Source: a virus
Strand: one strand, 5' to 3'
Virus record (IMG/VR): IMGVR_UViG_3300025759_000874
Span: 1-20,993 of that record
Length of the DNA: 20,993 bases
In this document: in pieces, positions 1 through 6,678 of the stretch
Position numbering within the stretch: position 1 is the first letter of the stretch
Layout: every line of letters starts with the position of its first letter
The notes under the pieces: model-generated
Seen by the model: the letters and a program-made list of their open reading frames with translations, nothing else
What the model was told of the DNA's origin: nothing
The model's database searches: none
Translations under genes and position numbers: made by a program

Positions 1-2437
1 CACCCCAACTTAATGTACCAGCTGCGTCACTTAATAGTACATCCCCAGAAGTAGTTGCATCAGTAGCTGGAAGGACCCAAGTAACATTAGTAGAAACTGT
101 ATCAGCAGATTTAAAAGCAACATAATGAGTTGAATCTGCGTCATAAAATTTAACTTCACCTGTTGCTTTTAAGCCAATACCAGATCCAAAGTCACCTGAT
201 CCTGTAATAAAAATATCTTCAGTAAAATATGCGTCACCAGTAACAGTTAATTTTTCCCTGATAATACCAGTATCAACAGTTAATGTAACAAAATGTCCTG
301 TTGTGCCTGTAATAGTTGTAAATGCGCCTGATGTCCCACTTGCAAAAGTGAATACACCAGTGTCTACATTTACCCTTGCAAAATCCCCAGTGGTGCCTGT
401 GATTGTGCCACCTGTTAATACATCAAAATTACCACCGCTACCTGAAATAATTAAACCTGTTATATTTGCATCAGTAAATAAACCACTAGCACCTGAAACA
501 TAGCCACCAGTAGTTGTAATGTTACCTGTTGTTTCAATAACGAAATTAGCAACTGTAAAGTTACCTGTTGTGAAACTAGCGGTAACACCAGTAATTAAAG
601 TAACTCCAGAAATAGTAGTGATTATTCCACTAGTTCCACTGATGGTATCAAAATCCCCTGTGGCACCTTGAACAGTAGTTCCGGTAACAAGAGTAAATGT
701 ACCAGTTCCACCAGTTAAATTAGCAAAGTTACCAGTGCCTCCCGTTACAGTTGTTCCACTGACTAGAGTAAAGGTTCCTGTTCCTGCCGTTGCTTGGGTA
801 AAACTACCAGTAGCGCCTGTAACGGTGGTTCCGCTAACAAGCGTAAACGTACCAGTTCCACCTGTTAGTGTTGGAAATTGACCAGTAGTTCCGGTAATAG
901 TACCGCCATAAATTGTTCCACCTGAAATAGTAGTACTACCTGTTAAATTGCTAAAGGTAGCTGCAGAACCTGTAATTGTATCTGTGGAAATTAAATTGGG
1001 TACAACTAAATTTCCATAGTAACCACTTGCATTATTGCCTTCGTAATTAAAACCATTTCCACCACTGTAATCTAGTGTTGTGTTATTACCTGTAATGTTT
1101 GTAGTCCCTGTATTTATATAGTAACCAGCACCACTTGCTCTATTGGCTACAGGTATAACTAATGGATCTTGAATATAAACAACACCACTTGGCTCAACAG
1201 TAATTACATCTCCTGATGTAGTTGAATTTACGATAAAGTCATAACCAGTTGCTCTAGCAACTGTTGTAATTCCTGTAATTAACGCATCTTCGCCAACGTA
1301 TAATTTTTTGCCAACAGTTAAATCGCCAGTTAGAGTTAAACTAGGAAAACTTAAAGAGCTTGTAAAAGTACCTGTTGCTGCTGTAATTGATGTAAAGTTT
1401 CCTGTATCGCCAGTGACTGTAGTTCCACTTATAAGAGTAAATGTGCCTGTATCGGTACTTAAATTATTAAAATTACCAGTTGCACCAGAAATAGTAGTGC
1501 CTGTTAAGTAAGTAAAACTTCCAGTGTCTGCTGTTAAATTACTAAAGTTACCTGTGTCTCCTGTAACATTTCCTCCTGAAACATAAGTAAAAAATCCTGA
1601 CGTACTAGTTAAATTAACAATTTGTCCAGTTGTTCCAGTAATTGTTGTTCCTTTTACCGTATCTCCTGATACCAGAACAAAATTACCAGTACCTCCTGTT
1701 AATGTTCCTAATTGACCTGTTGTTCCGGTAACTGTTGCGCCTGAAACAAGCGTAAATTTTCCAGTGCCTGCATCTAATACAGAATACTGGCCAGTAGCAC
1801 CTGTAATTGTAGCGCCAGTAATATTGGTCGCAGTAAAGTTAGTAAAATTACCAGTGTCTCCTGTTATTGTTGCACCTGATATGGTGCTTGTAACTGTGGC
1901 ATTTGTGCCAGAAATCGTAGTAATACTGGCAGTAGTACCGCTTATATTTTGACCAGTGACATTAGTAAAAGCACCTGTGGCGCCCGTAACAGTTTGACCA
2001 GAAAGTCTGACAAAATTTCCGCTGCCTCCAGTTATAGTTGTAACTGTTAAATCTAATATATTTCCGGTATCGGTAAAAAGATTACCAACATTTACAACTG
2101 CTCCAGTAATATTCGCGCCACTTAATAGACTAGTAAATGTACCAGTTCCTGTACAATTTAAACGATTAAAAGTGCTTACACCTGTAACATCAATATTTGC
2201 GGGAGAAAAATTTCCTCCAACAGAAAGATTTCCGGTGACCGTTAAGTTACCGGAAACAGTTCCGCCAGTTAATTGAAGATAGTAAAAATTATAGTATTCT
2301 TTTGAAGAAGCAAACGTAAATTTTTTATTTTTTAAACCAGGGTCAACCTCAGAAACATCAACAAGCGTATACAGATCATCGTCTGCAATACTAGAGGCAT
2401 TAATAGCGCCTAGTTCTGTAATCTTTCTATCGGCCAC
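1..2437 (-). CDS. Tail-fibre-like repetitive structural protein, N-terminal part (C-terminus beyond left edge)
   Basis: The minus-strand frame stays open from a GTG at 2437 to base 2, giving 812 codons with no stop. GTG is chosen because an in-frame TAA lies directly before it and the product begins VADRKITELGAINASSIADD, the kind of short N-terminal module many cyanophage fibre proteins carry. After about 65 residues the protein becomes a long array of Thr/Gly/Ser-rich units of 25 or 30 residues (pattern TGxFTLVSGTTVTGATGNF), interrupted near the middle by a less repetitive domain. The last visible part (WVLPATDATTSGDVLLSDAA, then GTLSWG) resembles the stretch before the C-terminal domain of many phage tail fibres. 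Such repeats usually form a trimeric beta stalk. I infer an adsorption fibre or appendage. The receptor-binding or chaperone end is not in the window. No convincing Shine-Dalgarno site precedes the GTG. Confidence 0.85.
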   Translation of the reverse strand, partial: MADRKITELGAINASSIADDDLYTLVDVSEVDPGLKNKKFTFASSKEYYNFYYLQLTGGTVSGNLTVTGNLSVGGNFSPANIDVTGVSTFNRLNCTGTGTFTSLLSGANITGAVVNVGNLFTDTGNILDLTVTTITGGSGNFVRLSGQTVTGATGAFTNVTGQNISGTTASITTISGTNATVTSTISGATITGDTGNFTNFTATNITGATITGATGQYSVLDAGTGKFTLVSGATVTGTTGQLGTLTGGTGNFVLVSGDTVKGTTITGTTGQIVNLTSTSGFFTYVSGGNVTGDTGNFSNLTADTGSFTYLTGTTISGATGNFNNLSTDTGTFTLISGTTVTGDTGNFTSITAATGTFTSSLSFPSLTLTGDLTVGKKLYVGEDALITGITTVARATGYDFIVNSTTSGDVITVEPSGVVYIQDPLVIPVANRASGAGYYINTGTTNITGNNTTLDYSGGNGFNYEGNNASGYYGNLVVPNLISTDTITGSAATFSNLTGSTTISGGTIYGGTITGTTGQFPTLTGGTGTFTLVSGTTVTGATGSFTQATAGTGTFTLVSGTTVTGGTGNFANLTGGTGTFTLVTGTTVQGATGDFDTISGTSGIITTISGVTLITGVTASFTTGNFTVANFVIETTGNITTTGGYVSGASGLFTDANITGLIISGSGGNFDVLTGGTITGTTGDFARVNVDTGVFTFASGTSGAFTTITGTTGHFVTLTVDTGIIREKLTVTGDAYFTEDIFITGSGDFGSGIGLKATGEVKFYDADSTHYVAFKSADTVSTNVTWVLPATDATTSGDVLLSDAAGTLSWG
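676..900 (-). repeat. Exact-period 75-bp coding repeats in the fibre gene
   Basis: Three successive units place the same core (plus-strand gagta or gcgta followed by aa) at 691, 766 and 841, an exact 75-bp or 25-residue spacing. Each unit encodes a close variant of TGTFTLVSGTTVTGATG. DNA identity is imperfect, mainly at third positions, so this is an old, selected protein repeat rather than a recent slippage expansion. Confidence 0.75.
1435..1840 (-). repeat. Second block of 75/90-bp coding repeats in the fibre gene
   Basis: The same motif recurs at about 1435, 1510, 1585, 1675, 1750 and 1840. The spacings are 75, 75, 90, 75 and 90 bp. The 90-bp units carry five extra residues (for example VKGTTITGTTGQ in place of VTGATGN). 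The 25/30-residue alternation suggests a stalk assembled from two unit lengths. Confidence 0.65.
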
Positions 2438-2485
2438 TTAACTACATACAACCTGTTTCATCATTATAAATCCCCTGTATCTGAT

Positions 2486-2845
2486 TTATTTTTGTACTTT
2501 GATTTCAATTTTAGGTAAAATATTTGTTGCATAGTTCCAGCAAGATTGCACCCCAAAGACTAATCCGCAAGAAATTGCAAACATTAAAATAATTTCTGCG
2601 ACTGTAAGATTTCTTCTATTGTTTACCAAGGGGGTTTTAACAGTTTTGCTTTGAGCGGGGGGTTGCATTTGTTGTTGAACTTGATTTTGTTCAAATGCTA
2701 ATCTTTGCTGCAAAGCCTGTTGAATTGCAAGTTCTTTAGCTTGTTTCTTCAGCTGCTCCAGCATTTCTGGGGTGATCTGTTGCTGAGGCTGACTGGAAGG
2801 AACTTGGCTTTCCATCTGACAATTTTGTTTTTTATACACTAGCAT
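2486..2845 (-). CDS. Small coiled-coil protein with one membrane segment, unknown function
   Basis: A 119-residue product if it starts at the ATG at 2845, or 109 residues from a second in-frame ATG at 2815 (MESQVPSSQ). Neither has a clear Shine-Dalgarno site. Residues 12-65 are very rich in Gln, Glu and Lys and have a heptad-like pattern typical of a coiled coil. Residues 82-104 (VAEIILMFAISCGLVFGVQS and flanks) are a single hydrophobic membrane-spanning segment, followed by a short charged tail ending KIEIKVQK. It lies 48 bp upstream of the fibre gene on the same strand and is probably co-transcribed. A single membrane span plus a soluble coiled coil could suit a holin- or spanin-like lysis accessory or a virion membrane protein, but nothing here decides this. 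Confidence 0.7.
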   Translation of the reverse strand: MLVYKKQNCQMESQVPSSQPQQQITPEMLEQLKKQAKELAIQQALQQRLAFEQNQVQQQMQPPAQSKTVKTPLVNNRRNLTVAEIILMFAISCGLVFGVQSCWNYATNILPKIEIKVQK

Positions 2846-2862
2846 TAATTAAAACAAACTGC

Positions 2863-3270
2863 ATGATGACTGGAATTAGAAAAGCAATAGAAGACGTTGC
2901 TCATGAACTAAAAGGAATTAAAAATATTCTTAATTCTTTATGGTTTGAAAAAACTAAAGACGATAAAACTATTTCTTTATGTCCTGATGCTTATGCCGAT
3001 GAGTACGTTTCAACGGAAGAATGCGGACGCCGTTTAAATGTATCTGATCAAACAATTAGAAATTGGATCGCAGTCGGCCGAAATAAAGCTGACAAAGGAT
3101 GGAAAGAAGGTATACACTATATAAATATTGCGCCTGATCCTGGAAAAAAAGCGATTATTCGTATTCCTTGGAATCAATTGATTCAATCTTTTAGTAAGAA
3201 TAAAAAAATTGAGTCAAGCGATTTTTTCAAAAGCGCTTTATACAAAACCTCTCACAAAGATACTTTATAA
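2863..3270 (+). CDS. Excisionase-like helix-turn-helix DNA-binding protein
   Basis: A 135-residue product. Residues 47-75 (DEYVSTEECGRRLNVSDQTI, then RNWIAVG) form a MerR/excisionase-type helix-turn-helix. It is followed by the wing-like stretch GIHYINIAPDPGKKAIIRIP, which in this fold carries basic residues that contact DNA. The same arrangement is seen in the protein at 12484-12720, so the two are probably distant paralogues. Residues 1-30 are an amphipathic helix rich in Lys and Leu that may serve for dimerization. The gene opens the plus-strand operon and starts 17 bp from the divergent gene at 2845, so any promoter must overlap one of the two coding ends. The next gene starts one base after its stop. 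It could be a transcriptional regulator or a recombination directionality factor. Confidence 0.75.
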   Translation: MMTGIRKAIEDVAHELKGIKNILNSLWFEKTKDDKTISLCPDAYADEYVSTEECGRRLNVSDQTIRNWIAVGRNKADKGWKEGIHYINIAPDPGKKAIIRIPWNQLIQSFSKNKKIESSDFFKSALYKTSHKDTL

Positions 3271-3271
3271 T

Positions 3272-3766
3272 ATGGCACATCGTTTTGATGGAATTGATTT
3301 TTCAATTCTTACAATTAAAAACTATAAACAAATATTGCCAGAATCTTTAGTTAAACAGGTTTTATATTTTTTACCTCCTTTTGGTTCTTTTGATGATGGA
3401 TGTCTTAGACGGTATCTAGAAAACATAAAAAATTATGAGGAAGAAGATGAAGGTTTAGGCATGACTTTAGCCAACCGATTAAGGTTGGCTTTTAAAGATA
3501 TGCAAGCAGATACAATTTGTGGTAAATTTCCACTTGCAGAACTACCTTTAAAAAGACGACTGCGGTGCGTAGCTGAATACTTAATTCGATCGGGAGAATT
3601 TGATAAGTTAAAAGATGAAAACGGAAAGCTAATTAAAAAACGTGGCAACCTCGGCAAACTTGTTGTAATATACAAACCACTCCCAAAACTATTAGACTCT
3701 TTATCAAAACAAGGTTTAATTAAACATGAACAAGAGAGAAAAATTAATTCGTGCGACCTTAGGTGA
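3272..3766 (+). CDS. Hypothetical phage protein
   Basis: I take the ATG at 3272 (MAHRFDGIDFSIL), one base after the preceding stop (TAATATG). An upstream in-frame ATG at 3209 would run back into the previous gene. The product is 164 residues, soluble, with no signal peptide. A Lys/Arg-rich central part (residues 80-140: LPLKRRLRCVAEYLIRSGEF and following) could be a small winged-helix-like DNA-binding region, but I do not recognise a family. The last 41 bases overlap the next gene in another frame. Its position between an HTH gene and DNA-metabolism genes suggests a role in phage DNA replication or regulation, which is inference only. Confidence 0.65.
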   Translation: MAHRFDGIDFSILTIKNYKQILPESLVKQVLYFLPPFGSFDDGCLRRYLENIKNYEEEDEGLGMTLANRLRLAFKDMQADTICGKFPLAELPLKRRLRCVAEYLIRSGEFDKLKDENGKLIKKRGNLGKLVVIYKPLPKLLDSLSKQGLIKHEQERKINSCDLR

Positions 3767-4106
3767 AGACATTAATGAGGAAAAGCTTAAAATGCTAGAC
3801 ACAACATCCAAATTTATTTTGGGTGACATGTGTGAAATGTATAGAAAATTCTGGGCTATTGAGGGGCCTGGTGTTCTTTGCTTTCAACCTACTGGTCAAC
3901 GTGCGGTATTCTTTTTAACTTTAAAAGAACTTCATGCCGCACAAGAAGAATGTGAGACACAAAATAATGGCGATTTAGCTGAAACATTTAGAAGAGTGTT
4001 GGCTGCAGCACAAAAAATTAACCCAGAAGAAAAAGCTGGTTATATTATTAATGACAATGAAGGAATTCGTTATTTTGAAGTAGATTACGAAAAAGACAAA
4101 GATTAA
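3726..4106 (+). CDS. Hypothetical phage protein, acidic C-terminus
   Basis: A 126-residue product from the ATG at 3726, which has an AAGG 11 nt upstream. It overlaps the previous gene by 41 bp and its TAA stop shares a base with the next ATG (TAATG), so the three genes are translationally coupled. The sequence is soluble and mixed alpha/beta, with FLTLKELHAAQEECE as a likely helix and an acidic end (YFEVDYEKDKD). No catalytic motif or known family is recognised. It belongs to the same early/middle operon as the methyltransferase homologue and dCTP deaminase. Confidence 0.65.
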   Translation: MNKREKLIRATLGEDINEEKLKMLDTTSKFILGDMCEMYRKFWAIEGPGVLCFQPTGQRAVFFLTLKELHAAQEECETQNNGDLAETFRRVLAAAQKINPEEKAGYIINDNEGIRYFEVDYEKDKD

Positions 4107-4696
4107 TGGCAATACCTAATGTTCGCAAAGGTTTGAATGAAGACCGAGAATATATTACAAATTATGACTTGACTTCTGCTGCTCATCAATTGTTGGGCGG
4201 CATTGAGTTAGACGTGGCAAGTTCTAAAGTTGCCAATGAATATATCCAGGCAGAAAATTTTTTTACTCCTACCGATGATGGTTTAAATGTACAGGACTGG
4301 TACGGTCGTGTTTATTTATTTCCACCTTCTGGTGCTTATTTCTGGAATAAAAAAGAAGATCGCTGGAAAATGACTAGGGCCTCTTCTCCTTCTTTAACTT
4401 CATCTCACGCTGTTTGGTTCCGTAAGCTTTACAGGTCTTGGTGGAAAGGAGATATAGAACAAGGTCTTTATTTTACCAACTGTCCTGATATGATTCGTTA
4501 TGAACAAAAGATTTTTGATTTTCCTGTTTGTATTTTAAAAACAGCGCCAACACTAATAAAACATACCAGTGAAGGAATTGGCATACAACGGACTTGTACT
4601 TCTCTTTTGGTTTATCTGCAGCCAAAACAAGACACCACATTTTTTACAGAAAAATTTATTGACATTTATTCCCCAAAGGGGCGCATAATTGTTTAA
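4106..4696 (+). CDS. Phage-type DNA N-6-adenine methyltransferase homologue with a degenerate catalytic motif
   Basis: A 196-residue product. The layout matches the phage Dam-like family (Pfam DNA_N-6-adenine MTase): GIELDVASS at 32-40, FFTPTDDGLNVQDWYGRVY at 52-70, PP at 73-74, then WFRKLYRSWWKGDIEQGLYF at 104-123 and a C-terminal FPVCILKTAP and TSLLVYLQP. Family members normally have [D/N]PP[Y/F] after GRVW; here it reads FPPS (72-75), so both the catalytic Asp/Asn and the aromatic base-flipping residue are replaced. The enzyme may therefore be inactive, altered in specificity, or a DNA-binding relic that masks sites. The start is fixed by the TAATG overlap with the previous gene. Length is close to the family norm. 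The homology call is firm and the activity is doubtful. Confidence 0.75.
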   Translation: MAIPNVRKGLNEDREYITNYDLTSAAHQLLGGIELDVASSKVANEYIQAENFFTPTDDGLNVQDWYGRVYLFPPSGAYFWNKKEDRWKMTRASSPSLTSSHAVWFRKLYRSWWKGDIEQGLYFTNCPDMIRYEQKIFDFPVCILKTAPTLIKHTSEGIGIQRTCTSLLVYLQPKQDTTFFTEKFIDIYSPKGRIIV

Positions 4697-4725
4697 TGTA
4701 GTTATACCAAGAAAATTCAAAATTT

Positions 4726-5316
4726 ATGTCGGTGTTGTCAGACTGGGAAATCAAAGAGCTGGCTGAACAGCAGGACATGATTTCTCCTTTTATTGATTAT
4801 TCATGTAAGGAAAAAGATGGGAAACGTATTCTTAGCTACGGACTTGGTTCTTATGGTTATGATATTCGTCTATCTCCTAGCCAATGTTTAATTTTTGGTG
4901 GCACTCAAAGAGGAGATTGTGATCCAAAAAATTTTAATTCAGATGATATTTTAAAAGCTGCTGAACTGTTAGAAGATGAAAATGGCCAGTATTTTATTTT
5001 GCCCCCGTATGGCTATTGCCTTGGTGTGGCTCAAGAACATTTAAAACTGCCCAGAGATGTGACAGTTGTTGCTGTTGGAAAATCAACTTACGCTCGTTCA
5101 GGTATTCTTGTTAATATCACTCCAGCTGAAGCTGGTTGGGAAGGTTATCTTACTTTGGAAATTAGTAATTGTACTGGTTTATTTAATCGTATCTATGCCG
5201 ATGAAGGTATTACCCAATTAATTTTTCATCGGGGAAAGCCATGTGAAACTAGCTACCAGGATAGAAAAGGTAAGTATCAAAGTCAGAAAAAAGAAGTTGT
5301 TTTTTCTAAAGTTTAA
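4726..5316 (+). CDS. dcd: dCTP deaminase (trimeric dUTPase/Dcd family)
   Basis: A 196-residue product, close to the usual 190-200. Family motifs are in order: SYGYDIRLS at 42-50, KSTYARSGI at 119-127 with the conserved Arg124, AGWEGYLTLEISN at 136-148 with Glu145 at the position of the catalytic glutamate (E138 of E. coli Dcd), and the C-terminal SYQDRKGKYQSQK that closes over the nucleotide. It would convert dCTP to dUTP, feeding dTMP synthesis for phage DNA replication; a bifunctional dCTP deaminase/dUTPase is possible but cannot be decided by eye. The start ATG lies 29 bp after the methyltransferase homologue. Its stop overlaps the stop of the convergent gene (TTAA at 5313-5316). Confidence 0.93.
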   Translation: MSVLSDWEIKELAEQQDMISPFIDYSCKEKDGKRILSYGLGSYGYDIRLSPSQCLIFGGTQRGDCDPKNFNSDDILKAAELLEDENGQYFILPPYGYCLGVAQEHLKLPRDVTVVAVGKSTYARSGILVNITPAEAGWEGYLTLEISNCTGLFNRIYADEGITQLIFHRGKPCETSYQDRKGKYQSQKKEVVFSKV

Positions 5317-5651
5317 CCATAAGGTTTTCCAGAAAATCGTTTTGGTTTTTCAGCGTAGTTGGTTCCACCTGATTTACCAAAACGATCTCCTGAAAAGTAA
5401 CCTGGCACATCTCCACCAGGACCTAATGGATAATCAATTTCCATTTTTTTTCTATATTTACCAGCTGCTTTAGCTGCTCTCATATAACTAGTAATTTGTT
5501 TTTCTTTTTGATTTGACGGACCAACAATATCAATATCTTCTTCTTCTAAACGTCTTAAATCTGTATTATAAATTCGACCTGGATTTAAGTCTGTGACTTC
5601 ACTTCCAGAGCTAGCTGAATCTTTTAAAGGATCGTAGTTTAAATCAAACAA
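5313..5651 (-). CDS. Hypothetical Gly/Lys-rich phage protein with non-ATG start
   Basis: A 112-residue product when read from a TTG at 5651 (FDLNYDPLKDSASSG after the start). It is hydrophilic: an acidic middle (RRLEEEDIDIVGP), a basic helix (SYMRAAKAAGKYRKKME) and a Gly/Pro-rich tail (YPLGPGGDVPGYFSGDRFGK). No family is recognised. It is the only minus-strand gene inside the plus-strand operon and meets the dCTP deaminase gene stop-to-stop with a 4-bp overlap. No ATG is available in this frame upstream, because an in-frame TAG precedes it. A short ATG frame ending in the TGA at 5644-5646 reads MAKLDKDLV and would join this frame by a +1 shift (listed separately). The true start is uncertain. 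Confidence 0.65.
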   Translation of the reverse strand: MFDLNYDPLKDSASSGSEVTDLNPGRIYNTDLRRLEEEDIDIVGPSNQKEKQITSYMRAAKAAGKYRKKMEIDYPLGPGGDVPGYFSGDRFGKSGGTNYAEKPKRFSGKPYG

Positions 5652-5673
5652 GGTCTTTATCTAGTTTTGCCAT
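5644..5673 (-). other. Nine-codon ATG frame overlapping the start of 5313-5651; possible +1 frameshift or sequencing error
   Basis: On the minus strand an ATG at 5673 encodes MAKLDKDLV and stops at TGA (5646-5644), overlapping the TTG start of the 112-residue gene in the +1 frame. A +1 shift at CTT-GTT-TGA would give a fused N-terminus MAKLDKDL joined to FDLNYDP, a more ordinary-looking start than TTG. Alternatives are a leader peptide with re-initiation, or a missed/extra T in the sequence. Confidence 0.35.
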
Positions 5674-5708
5674 AGTATTATTGTAAGAGGAATAAATCAA
5701 TTAAAAAA

Positions 5709-6065
5709 ATGTTGATGAATGCATCTAATTTTTTAGACAGTTTTGTAAAAGATGAAATTGATTGTCGTTGCTTAAGCGAAGAAACTTTTGGGCAACCTTT
5801 AGACAATGCAGATAATGATGTACCTTTGTATGATATGTACAATCGTGGTCTTTCAGCATGCGAAACAGGGATGGAGAGAAAAAACTTGGCTTTGGAGGGA
5901 ATGAAGAGACCGGGGAAAACTGGTTACATTCCGTCAGTAGAGGAAGCTCACCTGTATCCAGGAACATTGCCGATGGCGAGCGAGAAGATCGGCATGAACT
6001 TACCACCTGCGGAGCTGACGCTAGAGGGCCTGAGATCCCTTCAGCGCCGTGGTTTAGCGAATTGA
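5709..6065 (+). CDS. Hypothetical phage protein crossing a GC-rich island
   Basis: A 118-residue product from the ATG at 5709 (a second ATG at 5715 is possible). An AGAGG lies 18 nt upstream, too far for a good Shine-Dalgarno site. Residues 1-58 are AT-rich in codon use and acidic (DEIDCRCLSEETFG, DNADNDVPLYDMY). From about residue 59 the DNA changes to roughly 50-60% GC and the protein becomes NLALEGMKRPGKTGYIPS and NLPPAELTLEGLRSLQRRG. The -1 frame is also open through this whole second half and continues into the DUF3310 gene. The heptamer A AAA AAC at 5879-5885 is in slippery phase. The first half is probably real coding; which frame is used in the second half is not certain. No family is recognised. 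Confidence 0.6.
   Translation: MLMNASNFLDSFVKDEIDCRCLSEETFGQPLDNADNDVPLYDMYNRGLSACETGMERKNLALEGMKRPGKTGYIPSVEEAHLYPGTLPMASEKIGMNLPPAELTLEGLRSLQRRGLAN
5879..5885 (+). promoter_or_regulatory. Candidate -1 ribosomal frameshift heptamer (A AAA AAC)
   Basis: In the frame starting at 5709 the codons are AGA-AAA-AAC, so the heptamer sits exactly in X XXY YYZ phase (zero-frame codons 5880-5882 and 5883-5885). A -1 slip moves into the frame that is open to 6316 and carries the DUF3310 domain. A 7-bp stem (TGCCGAT/ATCGGCA, about 5968-5994) lies downstream but about 80 nt away, so it is not an obvious stimulator. Runs of A are common in AT-rich DNA. Confidence 0.35.
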
Positions 6066-6076
6066 ACGAGCCTCCA

Positions 6077-6316
6077 ATGGTTGTGACTCTTTCTGGCGTT
6101 ATGCCAGAACTTGTTGATATGGTTAATCATCCCCCACATTATTTGGGAGATGGTGTTGAATGCATCCAAGCAATCGAAGCACAGTTAACCAAAGAAGAAT
6201 ATAGAGGATACCTAAAAGGTAACGTCGCAAAATATTTGTGGAGAGAAAAACAAAAAGGGGGTACTGAGTCTTTGAAGAAAGCACAATGGTACCTATCGCG
6301 ACTTCTTAATTCTTAA
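6077..6316 (+). CDS. DUF3310 family protein (SaV-like, annotated as nucleotide kinase-like)
   Basis: From the ATG at 6077 the product has 79 residues. An ATG at 6101 (MPELVDMVNHPPHY) and a longer form reaching back to an ATG at 5858 are also in frame. The DUF3310 signature fills residues 16-77: VNHPPHYLGDGVECIQAIEA, then YLKGNVAKYLWREKQKGG and LKKAQWYLSRLL. This small helical family is widespread in phages, next to DNA-metabolism genes. The name SaV or nucleotide kinase in databases is weakly supported. The gene ends the plus-strand operon, ten bases before a bidirectional terminator. The 12-nt gap from the preceding stop suits re-initiation. A frameshift fusion with the previous frame is the alternative. 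Confidence 0.8.
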   Translation: MVVTLSGVMPELVDMVNHPPHYLGDGVECIQAIEAQLTKEEYRGYLKGNVAKYLWREKQKGGTESLKKAQWYLSRLLNS

Positions 6317-6325
6317 TTAATTTTT

Positions 6326-6348
6326 TAAAACCTTTTTAAAAGGTTTTA
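6326..6348. terminator. Bidirectional hairpin terminator between convergent genes
   Basis: An 11-bp perfect inverted repeat, TAAAACCTTTT / AAAAGGTTTTA, is separated by one base, so the actual loop takes the inner A/T pairs. It is flanked by T-rich sequence on both strands. It sits exactly between the plus-strand stop at 6316 and the minus-strand stop at 6349-6351. Confidence 0.7.
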
Positions 6349-6666
6349 TTAATCTCTTTGTCTCCAATCATCTGTTTTTTCTTGGCTAAACCAATCGACA
6401 ATATCATCTGCGCTCTTAAAACCTGTTCTGTGATTACTTGGGTCAGGATCACCTAGGTCTAAATCGTTGAGCAAACTATCTAAACTGTTTGTTTCGATTT
6501 CTGGATTACAAGCAAATCTTCTAGCTTTTCTTAAAAGCTCTGCAGCAGATCGATTTGCTTTTGCTAATTTTTCAGCCCAAATAACATCGGTTAATTGAAC
6601 TTCTTGTTGTTTTGCAATACGGTTGCAAATAAATTGCAACCGTAAACGATATTCTGTAGATAACAT
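6349..6666 (-). CDS. Conserved small cyanophage-type protein, unknown function
   Basis: A 105-residue product starting MLSTEYRLRLQFICNRI. It is helical and charged, with a basic block SAAELLRKARRFACNPE and a C-terminal DLDLGDPDPSNHRTG motif. From memory, proteins with this opening and the DLGDPDPSNH element recur as small ORFs near lysis or terminase genes in cyanophages; I cannot verify this without a search. It is the last gene of the minus-strand late run 12360-6349, lies 12 bp after the NblA-like gene, and is followed by the terminator at 6326-6348. No enzymatic motif or membrane segment is seen. Confidence 0.75.
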   Translation of the reverse strand: MLSTEYRLRLQFICNRIAKQQEVQLTDVIWAEKLAKANRSAAELLRKARRFACNPEIETNSLDSLLNDLDLGDPDPSNHRTGFKSADDIVDWFSQEKTDDWRQRD

Positions 6667-6678
6667 GGTTTTTATTTA

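Noticed and set aside
303-1952. Several plus-strand ORFs of 60-67 codons, rich in Val/Pro
   Set aside because: They lie opposite the repetitive fibre gene; their low complexity is the antisense of its Thr/Gly repeats.
1-2437. CRISPR-like or non-coding tandem repeat array
   Set aside because: The repeats are in frame, multiples of three, imperfect at third positions and without spacers, so they are protein repeats.
1-2437. Diversity-generating retroelement target in the fibre gene
   Set aside because: No reverse transcriptase, template repeat or A-to-N variation pattern was seen, and the fibre's C-terminus is outside the window.
3209-3271. Longer N-terminus for the 3272-3766 gene
   Set aside because: It would overlap the HTH gene by 62 bp; the ATG one base after that gene's stop is the natural start.
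5725-6006. Minus-strand ORF of 93 codons
   Set aside because: Antisense to the 5709-6065 gene; Ser/Pro/His-rich without motif or initiation signal.
5860-6070. Group I/II intron or tRNA/ncRNA as the cause of the GC-rich island
   Set aside because: No intron core or domain V-like element, no cloverleaf; only one 7-bp stem was found. Left as a composition finding.
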